Positions 33,039 to 45,839 of a stretch of DNA of 64,000 nucleotides are shown piece by piece (positions within the stretch are counted from its first letter, which is position 1; each line of letters starts with the position of its first letter). The notes under the pieces were generated by a model, which saw only the letters and a program-made list of their open reading frames with translations, was not told the DNA's origin and searched no databases. The DNA is taken from contig CM039516.1 of NCBI GenBank assembly GCA_022432975.1, positions 30,148,051-30,212,050 on the forward strand. The letters are read 5' to 3'. A program made the translations under genes and the position numbers. The stretch is from Begonia masoniana (taxonomy: Eukaryota > Streptophyta > Magnoliopsida > Cucurbitales > Begoniaceae).

Positions 33039-35202
33039 TGTAACGCCCCGAATTATATAAACCCGGTTCGTCACACATAATACATAACCATACTCCAACA
33101 TTCTTAGAAAAACTTAAAGTTTCACTCGACGGTCAAATTTTGATCCTTAAAGGTAAAACTTGCAGCGAAAAAGTTTTTGTATAAACAACATTTATGAGAT
33201 AAACAATATGTTAAAACGTTTGGCTAAGAGAAACGAAACTGAACAGTATCAGCAGAAAAAGTGGATACAAACGACATCTACCGCCGAACAGTGTCAGTGG
33301 CAGAAGCAGAAACAAAAGGCATCTTCTGCTTCCAACATCCACCTTTCACGTCAGCCGAATGACACGCCGACTTTCACGTATCTACCGCTCACACCCGTCG
33401 ACGACACGTCGACTACTCGCATCCACCGGTCACAAAACGACAAAAATCTAATACTCACTCCTATGCGTACATCCACCGGTCACAAAACGATAAAAACTCT
33501 ACTCACATCTTCCGCTGAACAATACCAGTAGAAACCACTTAGACTCATTGGTAGAAGTAGAAATAAACGCCTTCTTCCGCTAACCACGTGACTTTACTAA
33601 ACTAACCCACGTGACTCATTAACTCAAAATTTAACAACTCATCATCCACCGATAGACTAAACTTCAACATCTACCGATGGACTACATCCACCGATAGACT
33701 AAACTTCAACATCTACCGATGGACTACATCCACCGATACACTAAACGACAAAAACTCAACATCCACCGGTGGACTACATCGACCGATAGACAAAACACTC
33801 AATCATAACAGCATAACAACCATTTTTGCTCTATACTAGGAAAAATCCGACTACCAAAAGAGCTTGAACATTTTACTAAAATCGATCAAAACAACCTAAG
33901 TTCACAACTTACTAAAAATATCTAGCAAAGCAACTACCTCTAAACCAAATCATGTTTTTCATGTTTAGAATAAAAACATAAAGTTGTTAAAAACACCAGA
34001 GCTATTAATGTTATTAAAACTCTCTGCATACTTCCACAAGACACTTAACCACTAAAACTTCATAATTTGATAATAGTTAAACCGCCCCATCAGTTCACCA
34101 AGTCGAGGCATGAATGTGCTCCCCCAACAGCCTATTCCTCAACATGCTCAGAGAACACACCTTCTGAGGCTTCTTCACCTACATCACAAAACTCATCTAT
34201 TAGCCTAATGCTAAATAAGTGAAGCAATAACGAAATGAAATGCTGAAACATAAATCCTAATCATTCAGTTTCTACTTTCACATCTCAGTTGCATTTACAT
34301 TCTTCACTGATCTGATCCCTCGGTTCCATTGGGAGTTGGATCAATTTTCCCAAAGTCATACATCCTCTTCATAAATTAAGGGGCGGATTAGTTCCCTTAA
34401 TAGCTAATCTGATCATAAATTTCCATTGGGATGCGGATCAATTTTCCCAAAGTCATACATCCTCTTCATAAGTTAAGGGGCAGATTAGTTCCCTTAATAG
34501 CTAATTTGTTGCAGTCTATTCATTTCTCACCAAACCAATACATGTAAATTCATTTTTGTATTCTTTCAAAATATGATGCATACTATACAGACAAATTCAA
34601 ACATATATAATCCTACTGTTTTGTGATGTAGGGCCAAAGGCTTATGCATACTCCACTTACCTGGCTTCCTGGAAATTCTCGGTTTCAAACTACTTCGGAA
34701 GTCTTGCTCACCTAAGTCATAAACAGAATATCAATTAGATTTTTACTAAACCTCATTCTAATCTGTCCAGAAATCTAAGGAATCTAATTTGGGAGTTTTA
34801 TACATAGTGCATTCCTGATTCACCACCAAAACCGAAACTAACTCCCACCTACGGCATTCACCAAAACTCACATCTATGCTCCTCTCTACCATCACTAGTT
34901 ACAATGTAGCATGAAATCGAAGTAGACTCACCTAGTTTGGAGAAAATTGGAGAGGGAATTGCCTGGAGAGCTCTGCTGAGCTTGAGCTGAATATCGAGAG
35001 AAAGTATGGAAAATAGTGGCGGCTACAGTACATTAATCACAAAACCTCTTTCCTTAAATAGGTTATCACTATAATTCTCTATTTACCATTATGTCATTAC
35101 TTAATCATTTATTAACCTAATCACTAATTCTCCCAATTTTATCCATAAAACGTACACTGCAAGTTGCTTAAGTAAATTGGTTCAATGAAACCGGGTGTTA
35201 CA
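33039..35202 (-). repeat. 3' LTR of the Tekay-like element (LTR D)
   Basis: A 2164-bp LTR starts TGTAACACCCGGTTTCATTG on the minus strand at 35202 and ends CGGGGCGTTACA at 33039. Because it is attached to the polyprotein it fixes the class and orientation of LTRs A, B, C and E. It has a 'catccaccgatagactaaac' / 'catctaccgatggacta' array at about 33640-33790. Confidence 0.95.
34179..34660 (-). other. Putative leader intron of LTR D with complementary ends
   Basis: Sense-strand donor AG|GTAAGT (34655-34662) and acceptor GATGTAG|GTGAA (exon resumes at 34178), 482 nt. Plus-strand gttttgtgatgtagg (34618-34632) is a perfect 15-nt complement of cctacatcacaaaac (34178-34192). The paired sequence differs from that in LTRs A-C at the same positions on both sides. 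Confidence 0.58.
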
Positions 35203-35220
35203 ATCTACCCTCCTTAAAAG
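35203..35220 (-). other. Polypurine tract and gene end of the Tekay-like element
   Basis: The minus strand reads CTTTTAAGGAGGGTAGAT immediately before TGTAACACCC, the second-strand primer of this lineage. Confidence 0.88.
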
Positions 35221-35240
35221 AATTTTGTCCTCAAAATTCA

Positions 35241-38200
35241 TTACCTGAATAATTCTGGATATTGGTCCATCATATCCTGCTGGCGCTCCCAGGTTGTCTC
35301 CTCTATATTCTGGTTGTGCCATAAGACTTTTACCAGTGGGACTTCTTTGTTGCGCAACACCTTCACACCATAGTCTAGGATCCTTACTGGCTTCTCCTCA
35401 TAAGTAAGAGTGGGATGAACTTCAGTACCCTGCTGTTCCAAAATCTGAGATGGATCCCTCAAGCACTTCTTTAGCATCGAAATATGGAACCCATTGTGAA
35501 TCCCTTCCATAGAGGCTGGCAATTGCAACTCATATGCTGTCTTTCATATCCTCTTCATGATCGAGAAAGGTCCAATATACCTAGGGTTCAACTTGCCCCT
35601 CTTTCCAAATCTCACAACTTCTTTGAGTGGTGATACCTTAAGAAAAACTTCATTACCTACCTCAAACTCTAATTCTTTACGTCTACGATCAACATAATTC
35701 TTTTGTCGACTCTGAGCTGCCAAGATTCTCTGTCGGATGAGGGCAATCTTCTCCACGGTTTGTTGCACAATGTCAGGACCAATCAAACGTGCTTCACCAA
35801 CTTCATCCCAGTACAAGGGAGATCTACATTTCTGCCCATACAATGCTTCATACGGTGCCATACCGATAGTTGCCTGAAAACTGTTATTATAAGAAAACTC
35901 CACCAACGATAGATATTTACTCCAAGATCCTTGAAAAGCTAAAATGCATGCACGAAGCATATCCTCTAAGGTCTGAATAGTTCTCTCGGATTGTCCATCT
36001 TTTTAAGGGTGAAAGGCTGTATTGAAATTAAGCTGCGTACCCATAGCCTTATGTAAACTCTTCTAGAACTTAGATGTAAATCTAGAGTCTCGGTCTGAAA
36101 CTATAGTGTTTGGAACTCCATGTAGTCTAACAACTTCGTGCACATACAACTCAGCAAGTTGATTCATCGAGTATGTTATCTTTATAGGCAGAAAATAGGC
36201 AGATTTGGTTAGACGATCCACAATGACCCAAATTGCATCATGTCCTCTTGTTGTCCTAGGCAATCCTACCACAAAATCCATCGTTATTTGCTCTCATTTC
36301 CATTCGGGGACAGACAAAGGTTGTAATGTTCCTGCAGGTCTCTGATGTTCAGCTTTAACCCGTTGGCAAACAAAACACGATCCTACATACTCTGCCACAC
36401 TTCTTTTCATACCTGGCCACCAATAATGTTGCTTAAGGTCTCTGTACATTTTTTTACTTCCAGGATGAATGAAGAATCTAGAAGAATGAGCTTCTGAAAG
36501 GATCTCTTCACGGAGTTCTTTATTGGCCGGAACAAACCATCTATTTCGAAACTTGAGAATTCCATCAACAGAATGGTTAAAATCCGACACATCAGTACAA
36601 TTCACGAATGACATATACTTATCACATTCCACATCATCCACCTGGACTTCCTTTATTTTCTCCAAAATAGTAGGCCTCAAGGAAATGGCAGAAAGCATAG
36701 CTGACACGCTGGACACTACCTCAAGGTTAAATCCTTGTAGTTCAATCTCTAAGGTTAACGGTATGTCAAGAATCAATGCAGGGGCTGAAGTCGTCACTCT
36801 ACTCAATGCATCAGCCACTACATTCGTCTTGCCGGGGTGGTATTTGATCTCAAAATCATAGTCTTTGACAAACTCTAACCATCTACGTTGCCTCATATTT
36901 AATTCTTTCTGTGTGAAAATATACTTCAGATTTTTATGGTCCGAAAATATCTCACAAGACTGTCCATACAGGTAATGCCTCCAAATCTTTAGTGCAAAAA
37001 CTACTGCAGCTAATTCTAAGTCGTGTGTAGGATAATTCTTCGCGTGTGTTTTCAACTGTCTAGAAGCATAGGCTATTACTTTTCCATCTTGCATCAACAC
37101 ACAACCAAGTCCAATCTTGGAAGCATCACAATAAATGCTGAACTTTCCATTTTCAACAGGGAGTGTTAATACTGGAGCATTGGTCAACTTTTGTTTCAAA
37201 GTCTGAAAACTAATCTCACATTCCTCTGTCCAAGCATACTTAATGTTTTTCCTAGTTAACCGAGTGAGGGGTGTTGCAATCTTCGAGAACCCTTCAATAA
37301 ATTTCCTGTAATATCTTGCTAATCCAAGGAAACTCTGAATATCAGTGGCATTCTTTGGTTGGAGCCATTCCTTAACTGTTTGAACCTTAGCTGGATCAAC
37401 AGATATCCCACCCGAGATCACATGACCAAGAAAGTGAACTCTGTCCAACCAAAACTTACACTTGGAAAACTTAGCATAAAGTTGATGTTGCCTCAGTACT
37501 CCCAATACCAGGTTCAAATGTCTTGTATGTTCCTCCTTAGTACGCGAATAGATTAGTATATCATCAATAAATACTATGACAAACTTGTCCAAATACTCAT
37601 GAAACACTCTATTCATAAGATCCATAAATACTGCTGGTGCATTTGTCAATCTAAAAGACATAATCAAAAACTTATAATGTCCATACTTGTGCGAAAGGCA
37701 GTCTTAGGAATATCTTCTGATTTGACTTTCAATTGATAATAACCGGACCTAAGGTCAATCTTAGAGAAGACTCGCGCACCATTAAGTTGGTCGAATAAAT
37801 CATCAATCCTTGGCAATGGATACTTGTTCTTGATGGTTAGCTTATTCAATTCCCGATAATCAATGCACATACGCATTGATCCATCATTCTTTTTGACAAA
37901 AAGAATTGGTGCACCCCACGGTGAAAAGCTTGGACGTATGAGCCCCTTATCCAATAGTTCCTCCAACTGTTTCTTTAATTCCTTAAGCTCCGTAGGTGTT
38001 AATCTATAGCGGTTCTTGGATACAGGCTCAGCGCTAACATCTACGACAAATTCAATGTCCCTATCTGGCAGCAAGCCAGGGAGGTCATTCAAAAATACTT
38101 CTGGAAAGTCCCGGACAACTAAGACATTTTGAGGACTTGCTTTTCCTACAAACTGTGTGTCTATAACGCTGGCCAGAAAGCATAAATACTCTCTGCATGA

Positions 38201-38617
38201 AGAGGGTCTAGTGTTGATAGAAGTCATAACAGACATTCCCTTACTCTTTTTCAAAGCTTGGAAGGTATGCTTCAAACCACCAGAGGGTTGAAAACTAACA
38301 ATTTTAGTCCTATAATCGATTATGGCATAATGTTTGAACAACCAATCCATTCCTAAGATTACATAAAATCTCATTATATCCATAATAATGAAATCAACAG
38401 GTAAATTCTTGTTCTCTACCAACACGACACTGTCAAACATCACTTGGTTAGAGTGCATGCGCTCACCAGAGGGTAACGCGACGTTAAATACGTGCTCAGT
38501 AAGGGTAAACTGTACATGTAACTTGACAGCAAACGCATACGCTATAAACGAGTGTGTTGCATCAAAATCTATTAAAGTAAAAGCAGGTATAGAGTTGATC
38601 AAAATGGTACCTGACAC
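35241..38617 (-). pseudogene. Tekay-like pol: protease, RT, RNase H, integrase, chromodomain
   Basis: Read from 38617 leftward. Protease has D-F-D-A-T-H-S (about 38550-38573) in place of the usual D-S-G-A, so its catalytic turn is lost. RT holds [20 protein letters not shown] and [15 protein letters not shown] one-base deletion near 37690 then shifts the frame, which resumes to give [14 protein letters not shown] with both catalytic Asp (about 37560-37571). RNase H follows ([35 protein letters not shown]). Integrase has its zinc region ([11 protein letters not shown]), the first Asp in MDFVVGLP, the second in [10 protein letters not shown] and the Glu in DGQSERTIQT. Two stops near 36005 and 36064 look like Gln and Trp codons changed by C-to-T type mutation. 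The C-terminus (35241-35528) is a chromodomain (PVRILDYGVKVLRNKEVPLV, VLWHNQNIEETTWE). Confidence 0.94.
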
Positions 38618-38641
38618 TATGGCGGGTTGTTCTTCATCGCC

Positions 38642-39440
38642 CTACTCCAACATGGAGAATATCATCGGCTTTATCTTAGCAGGGCCACTCTTCAGAGCTG
38701 GACAGTCTCTGTTAATATGGCCGACTTTGTTACAGTTGAAGTGTCGGGTGATTCTGGGATTTGGGCAATCCCTATATGTGTGTCCAACTTCCTCACAGTT
38801 GAAACACTTTCCCGTCCCAAACCTGTACTCGCCCAGATGACCTTTCAAACACTTCGGGCACTAGGAAAACTTCCGGGTGTCTTGCACCTTCTTTCCTGTT
38901 CCCTGGTTATTCTGACCTTCACTTGGCCTCTTCATTCCTCTCTGCGGGTGTGGCTGGATAAACTTTCGTGAGGCTTCCTTTGGCCCAGCACACTTCATCT
39001 CCGCTTCTTCCACCTCCAACGCCGTGGACACAACTTCACTGAAGGACAAACCCTTAATACCACAAAATTCTACTCCTCTGTAAATTTCCGGCTTCAGTCC
39101 ATGCACAAACTGAAACACCTTATCCTCATTCTTGTGAACAAAATGTCCAGCAAACCTGGATAAGGACTTGAATTGCCTACTGTACTCAGCCACAGACCCT
39201 GTCTGCTTCAAGTTCAAGAACTCAACTTTCTTTGCAGCCTGGACTGTGCTGTTGAAATATTTCTCATAGAAAATCTCCTTGAACTGTGACCATGACATAA
39301 CTAGAACGTCAGTGGCGGTCTCTATGGTTTCCCACCAAAGTTGAACGTCCCCAGCCAAATAGAATGTTGCCAGAGTGACTTTGTCTCCTTCCCCGACATT
39401 GGTACATCTGAACATGCTCTCAATCTTCCGGATAAAAATG
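38642..39440 (-). pseudogene. Tekay-like gag, 5'-truncated
   Basis: The frame from about 39440 begins inside the conserved gag core (IRKIESMFR, then YLAGDVQLWWETIE and FNSTVQAAKKVEFLNLKQ). Frame 38642-38848 supplies the zinc knuckle CFNCEEVGHTYRDC and a second knuckle whose first Cys is His (HFNCNKVGHINRDC). A stop separates the two frames near 38861. The N-terminal third is missing. Confidence 0.92.
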
Positions 39441-41859
39441 TAAATTACAAAATATGTAATAAAATGAAAACAATAAAAAAATCTGACATCCACATTTTTA
39501 ATATGTATAAATATCTAATTACAATAGCAAACAATAAAATGGAATATAACTTACTTGATGGAAGACACCAACGGCAAAAAATACGAGTTGACAAATTTGA
39601 AAGAACACAGTAAATGATGAGTAGCGGATAGATAGTACTGTAGACAAATCAAATAATTACTGTAAAAGAAATATAAAAGAAAAACAATTGGAAATACTTA
39701 TTCTATCTTCCAACTCCCGCTACTACCCTAAATAATAAGGTTGTTGTGCGAGATTGGAAATCAGTTATGCAATGACTTTTACAGCTATTACCAACAACTT
39801 TTGTGAGTGTTTTTTTGTCATACCACAACACTAGACTAGATGGTCACCACTAGATACTGTATTACTCGTCGCAATGCGAAATATGCAAGACATAAAACAA
39901 ACTCATTCTCGCTGTGACACAAGAATTCTGAGGTGCAAGTGCCAACTATGCAACCATTATTGTTAAGAGGACAATAAGACTACACACGTCGAGTCACTAG
40001 TTCTAAGCCTGGGCAACTAGATAAAGCTCATGGATTGATCCTCCATTTAGAACTAGATCCAAGTCTATCTATGGCTAGAGATGCTTGGACCTATTATTAT
40101 TTTAATATTTCCTATTTTAGGTAGCCCTTTGACCGGATATGGCCTACTTCAACCCAACTTTCGGTCAGGTGATGTGGTTCAAACGTGGAATTTATCCCTC
40201 ATAATTTTTAATAAATTAAATTACAGAAGAGATAAATTATGATGGTTTGAAAAGTCATATATGTGAACACTGATGTAAGTATAATGTGAATAGACAAAAA
40301 TAATAAACTAATAAATTGTGCATAGGAATGATAAAAACTTGAATTGTTTTCTATGAACAATTTAGATATTTAAGTGTTGCTAATAGGTAAATGTGCATGA
40401 CATTTAATGAAATCTTAGAATATCAAAGTAGACAGCCTAATAAAGAGAATGACCTTTGATATCCATATGCCAAGTTGTATAATTTGGAAGTTGGACAAAG
40501 TGTAAAGATAATTAATTAAGATTTACGATAAATAAATTGTGGATGGTACATCACGAGAAAAGTTTCATGAAGACCGTACTTATGATGTCATGTAATAAAA
40601 TATAGTCACTAGTTGGGTGTTGCCACATGTCAAAATGAAAAGGATAGGAGATGTGGTTGCTTGGAATATTAATTAAGTTACTTAATCTTGATTTACTCAA
40701 TCAATCATGAGTAATGTAACTTATCTTGATTTGTTTAAAAATAATTATATTGAGTTAATATGGATTAATTACTGGTAATTATGTTGTACAAGTAGCTCAA
40801 TTCGTAATGATTTTGAAATTGGAGACGAAACGATCTTTTCATCCTCGTCGAATTTTAGAAAGACTCTTAAACCTGAAGAAGGGTTAGAAAATCAAGGTGA
40901 GCAGGTGAAAAAAGAAGAACCAGAGAAAGGGAATGTCAATTTAAAAAGTGAAGGACAATTTAAAATGAGAATTGAAAAAAATGAAGGACAATTTTAAAGA
41001 GAAACTGGACAGCAATTAAAAAGAAGGGTTGAGAGCAATCGGGTTCCATTTTGAAATCAAAATCAAAATCAAAATCATGACCCACTGTTCAGTGGACCTA
41101 GAACCGGAACTGTGGGTGCATAAATTGAACTAGATGTTTGATTTTCAGAAAGAATAATGTTATGTTTACCCTTTTAAAATACTCTGACGTATCAAACAAT
41201 GATTAATGTAATTAATGTGTAATTAATGTAATAAATTATAAATAGTTCATTTATTATATTAATTACATCAATAATTGTTTGATATATCCACATATATTTT
41301 ATAAAAGTAAACGTAACATAACTATTTCAAAAAAATTGTGATTCTTATCTCATAAAGTTTCATTAGTCATCTCATTTTTATTATGCTTTTCAGTTTTTAG
41401 ATAATCAGTTGTTTCTTATTCTTGAAAAGTTTCATCATTCATCTCATATTTACAATCAGCCAATTCCAATAATTTCATGCATTCATATTTGCATACGTTA
41501 TATTCTACAAATCTTATCCTTGTACATTCTTATATCAATATTGAACCATATGCATCCAAGTAAAAGATTAGAATAAATTATAAATTGAGTACAAAAGAAA
41601 AAAAAAATTGAATAATATGTTTTATGATGTAGGACCTTTAATTAAAATATTTAAAAATTAGTGTTTTACTTTTTTTTTATTCTTAAAATATAACATTCGG
41701 GTTTGCTTGCGAGCTCATATGATATTGCTCACATAAATTAATTATTCTATTATTAATATATAATAATTTTGTTTAATGAACACTTTAGAAATAAGGTACA
41801 AATTCTTTAATAAGTTTTCGATTGGCTTGGTTAGATTGAGTTCGGTCAAGTCTTTTGTC
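39441..41859. other. AT-rich intergenic sequence, no gene seen
   Basis: Apart from a small foldback element at 41159-41322 I see no coding sequence, LTR or RNA gene. A 'gaaggacaattt' motif repeats near 40960-41000. Confidence 0.5.
41159..41322. mobile_element. Foldback MITE-like element, 164 bp
   Basis: The segment is an imperfect palindrome. Ends 'gttatgtttacccttttaaa' and 'tttataaaagtaaacgtaac'+'ataac' are complementary, and 'tatcaaacaatgattaatgt' pairs with 'taattgtttgatata'. No protein is encoded. The target duplication is unclear, so the superfamily is not assigned. Confidence 0.65.
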
Positions 41860-42689
41860 TAGGGGTGTGCAAAACCGAACTAGAACCGATAAACCGAACC
41901 AGAACCAGTTAAATCGGTTTGGTTCGGATGAGTTTTGAGCATTTGGAAACTAAACTTCGGATTGATTTTGTAGGAACCGACTTTTTATGTTTGATTTTTG
42001 GTTTGGATCGGTCAAAACCGATAGAAACTGAACCGAACCATTCCTGCATTTTAAAACCGAATAACTCTGAAGAATGAAGACCTAAATCATCGATTCTTCA
42101 CTCTTCACCTAAAAATTCAGCCTCCACTCGACCACTCCTCTAGAGACGACACACGTTGTGACAACCCCCGACCCGATCGGGGCTGAGGAGCCATCAGGGA
42201 TGTATATTTTTTTTTAACCAAACAGACTGAACTTTTAAGAGCAAACCCTTAAAAGCATTACAGAGAGAGAGAACTTTCTCTAGATTTGAAAACTGTGAGC
42301 TAATTTAAAACTGGATTACAGGGATGATTGATAGAAGGAAACTAGGAAAAATAGTAAACAGAAATGGACGGCTGAAATAAAGAAGCAGAATAAAATAGGA
42401 TAACAGAGAGAATGAAAACAACTGGAGGAGGGCATACTGTAGAAGGGCTACAGTGGATGGCATGAATAAACTGGGCGGAAAATGTAGGCAGTAGACGAAG
42501 CAGAAAATGTAAGTAAACTGGGCGGGCGATATAGACTAGCGGTGGATATGAATAAGACAAAAGTGAACAGTAAACAACGGCAAATGTGAAAAAAACAAAA
42601 GTGAATAGTAAACAATGGCAGATGTGAATAAACTAAAAATGAACAGTGACAGCGGCAGATATGAATTAAATAGAAGCAACAGAAACAGC

Positions 42690-43150
42690 GGTAGAAGTAA
42701 AGCAGATGACGTCAGGCGGAAGATGTAAATAAACTGGGCGGAAGATGTAGGCAGATGACGTCAGGCGAAAGATATGGATGACGTCAGGCAGAAGATGTAA
42801 ATAAACTGGGCGGTAATGAACTGTTCACCGGTGGAAGTGAACTACAGGCAGAAGGAGACTGTTCACCGGTAGAGGTGAACTACAGGCAGAAATGCACTGT
42901 TCACCGGTGAAAATGAACTACAGGCAGAAATACACTGTTCACCGGTGGAAGTGAACTACAAGCAGAAATTCACTATTCACCGGTGGAAGTAAATTTAAAG
43001 GTAGCGGTGGATGTGCTTTAAAAGGGCAACGGTGGATGTGATTTTAAAGGCAGCGGTGGATGTGATTTTAAAGGCAGCGGTGAATGTGCTTTTAAAGGCA
43101 GCGGTGAATGTGCTTTAAAAGGACAACGGTGGATGTGATTTTAAAGGCAG
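42690..43150. repeat. Short-repeat arrays in LTR E
   Basis: Three successive unit types occur: 'gatgacgtcaggcggaagat' with 'aaataaactgggcgg' (42690-42815), 'ctgttcaccggtggaagtga' with 'actacaggcagaaat' (42815-42990), and 'aaaggcagcggtggatgtg' (42990-43145). Each has 3-6 imperfect copies. Confidence 0.88.
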
Positions 43151-43612
43151 AATTGACAACATTTAACAGGGAGCATAAAACAGAAGGCATAAAAAGTTTC
43201 AGACCCTCAAAACCCGATTCAAAGCAAAGTTGTAAAACATGCTTTACAAATGACAGATTCAAGAAAAACAAACTGCATGGATAGCTCTAGAATTCATGAC
43301 CATCCATGCACAACTTAAAAAGGAAGAACTCTAGCAGTTCCAGAATGTTTTCAACACATTTCAAAACATATTTACAACTGTCAAATACAGAGGTTTTAGA
43401 CATCAATACAGGACTGAACCTACAGAACTGAACCTACACTTCAAATGTTTTAAAACTTCAAAAGATGATACAGAACTTGACATAACTTCAGATAATACAT
43501 TCTCACAGGGTTAACTCTTGTCTGACTGCAACAACCGACCCCCATAATCTCGAGCCATCAACCACCTACTCATCGGCTTGAGGCACAAAATCCTCATCCA
43601 CGAGATCCGTAC

Positions 43613-44198
43613 CTACAACAGGGAGTTCAACTATGAGCCTAAAGCTCAGTAAGAACATGAAATACAGTGATGCACTTGCTATGTATGAGCATTTTCAAAT
43701 ACATGAACATTACATTACATTTCACTGGACAGGAAGGTATAAGTGGGGCTTATAAAGGAACTGGCGCACATACATACTTGACATAACAGGACATGACATT
43801 GGTTAGTAATTTTGCCGGGTCCCAGGGAAGGACAAGGTACATGGTATCCTTGGTAGGGATAATTTTACAGGAGTCCCAGAGAAGGATAAGAACAGGATGC
43901 CAGTCCCCGTCTCACACTTAACCGTACTTTACATTCACATATTTTATCTTTCTTAACTTCAAACCGTGTGTAAAAAATATTTACATGACTTTAAGGAAAA
44001 ACGTGTATGCATGAACATTTACGGTGCTTAAACATAACAGAGACAGGAGGCAGAATAACAAAGCAAGACATAAAATAAAACACATTTAACCTAAAACATA
44101 ACCTACGGTTTAACTACCCAACGACAATCCCGATAACATAAACCTAGTTCCTCCGTATTGTAGGGCCTTAAGGGCTGAACCTATACGCATGAACTTAC
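43613..44198 (-). other. Putative leader intron of LTR E with complementary ends
   Basis: Sense-strand donor AG|GTAAGT (44193-44200) and acceptor TTGTAG|GTACG (exon resumes at 43612), 586 nt. Plus-strand ctccgtattgtagg (44151-44164) pairs with cctacaacagggag (43612-43625) at 12 of 14 positions. The paired sequence differs again from that in the other LTRs. Confidence 0.5.
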
Positions 44199-44924
44199 CT
44201 GTTGTCCGTGAGTTGCAAGCTTTGTTCGTTTTACCTCTGCGATCCACAGATCTTTTGTGGAGAAAAATGGAGAAAACGGGAAAAAGGTTGAGGTTAAAAT
44301 CGTCGTTGGTCGCCTGGAAGAGAGAAACAGAGAGGAGAGGAAGAATATGGAGGTTTACGTAGAGGAGAAGATAAGAGGTAGGTTTTCTTAGCAAGTTTTG
44401 GACATTTTGCATCAAACCATTGGCTCCCTCCCATCAACCTTAATTCCTTTCCAAATTGCCCCTCCATGCATTTATAACTAATGGTTTTGTTTAATTACAC
44501 ATTAGTTTGGTTTTTATGCTATTATTCAATTCAACATGAACTCCGTCGATTTGATTTCTAATCGATTTGTTATTTGGTTCGTCAGTTCGGTTTCCTCGAC
44601 ATCCTCTTTCTCCACAAAACGTCCCACAATTTCAATAAAATATTTATAACATTAATGGCAATTTAATCCCATTCCATAACTCAAGGGATAATTTATACAG
44701 CCAAAAATACCGGGTGTTACACACGTAGAGTTGCAAACGTAGACGATCAAGCGAGGCGACGACTAGAGCCCCAACAGAAGACGACAGACACAGGTGACGA
44801 CACACGACTGGCGACGACTCTCTGCTATGGGCTATCGAGTATCGACGACGACAGTAGCACCGACGACGACACACGATCAGGCAACCGAATAACCAGGTAT
44901 GTTCTGTTCTCTGCTCATTTTTGT

Positions 44925-45310
44925 GTTTGATAGAGAGCAAAACGTGTTGATTTTGTTCTCTGTCATTTGTTCACAGAGAGTAAAATCAATGATTTTGCTC
45001 TCTGATTTTGCTCTCTGTGAACAAACGACAAAGAGAAAAATGTGTTGATTTTGCTCTCCGTCAAAAATGGAAGAGAGCAAAATCAAACACATTTTGCTCT
45101 CTGTCGTTTTTTACAGAGAGTAAAATCAATGATTTTGCTCTCTGTGAACAAACGACAAAGAGCAAAATGTGTTGATTTTGCTCTCCGTCAAAAATGGAAG
45201 AGAGCAAAATCAAACACATTTTGCTCTCTTGGTTTTGACAGAGCAAAATCAATGATTTTGCTCTGTTTTTTAGCGAGTGCAAAATCAAAGATTTTGCTCT
45301 CTTCTGTTTT
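44925..45310. repeat. Palindromic GAGAGCAAAATCA array upstream of the hAT transposase
   Basis: About fifteen copies of the 12-13 bp core TGATTTTGCTCTC occur in both orientations, with pairs forming dyads such as agcaaaatcaatgattttgc. A higher-order unit of about 125 bp repeats from 45036 and again from 45165. Confidence 0.88.
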
Positions 45311-45377
45311 TGACCGAGAGCAATGTTTAGCATGTTTGTTTTATTGGTATGTATTGTTTTATATCTTTATTTTCTTT

Positions 45378-45482
45378 AGCATGTTTGTTGTTTAATTTAG
45401 CATGTTTAGCATACTAATTTAGCATGTTTGTTGTTTAATTTAGCATGTTTAGCATACTAATTTAGCATGTTTGTTGTTTAAT
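45378..45482 (+). repeat. ~48-bp tandem repeat in the hAT leader
   Basis: 'agcatgtttgttgtttaatt' followed by 'tagcatgtttagcatactaa' is repeated two and a half times. Confidence 0.88.
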
Positions 45483-45529
45483 TTTGTCATTAATTAATGT
45501 GTTTTGCACTATATAGTTACATAATGTTT

Positions 45530-45815
45530 TTATTTTGGGAGACTCTTCGGGCATGACCGAGAGCAATTTATGTGTTTTCTTTATTTGTTATGTGCTATTT
45601 TATTATAACCGAGAGCATTAGAGCAACATGTTTCATGTGTAGTATAGTGTCTTTGATTTATGTGTTTTATACTGTGAACTCAACTGCGAAGTTAATGTTT
45701 CTATTTTGGGAGACTCTTCGGGTGTGACCGAGAGCAATTTATGTGTTCTAGTTGTTTGATCTGTGATGTTTTATCATGACTGAGAGCATTAGAGCAACAT
45801 GTGTAGTATTTTTGA
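45530..45815 (+). repeat. ~115-bp direct repeat pair in the hAT leader
   Basis: Copies at about 45530-45645 and 45697-45812 share 'tattttgggagactcttcgg', 'gaccgagagcaatttatgtg' and 'gagagcattagagcaacatg'. The spacing is about 165 bp. Confidence 0.82.
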
Positions 45816-45839
45816 TTTTTTCGTTGATTTTGATTGATT

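Larger units (their letters stand above)
33039..39440 (-). mobile_element. Tekay/Del-like chromovirus (Ty3/gypsy), 5'-truncated
   Basis: On the minus strand: truncated gag (from about 39440), zinc knuckles, protease, RT, RNase H, integrase with chromodomain, polypurine tract and 3' LTR (LTR D, 33039-35202). The 5' LTR and gag N-terminus are absent, because sequence right of about 39440 is unrelated. The left flank is the Athila-type element. The five bases before the LTR, ACAAG, would be the duplication half; no partner can be checked. Confidence 0.92.
42157..44721 (-). mobile_element. Solo LTR E nested in the hAT element, TSD CACGT
   Basis: A 2565-bp LTR, minus strand TGTAACACCCGGTATTTTTGG ... 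GGGGGTTGTCACA. A perfect CACGT duplication lies at 42152-42156 and 44722-44726. A truncated relative lies at 27432-28088 in the opposite orientation. Confidence 0.94.

Noticed and set aside
45042..45395. ORFs with repeated 'REQNQ' and 'AKSMILL' units
   Set aside because: Translations of the palindromic GAGAGCAAAATCA array, open on both strands because the unit lacks stops.
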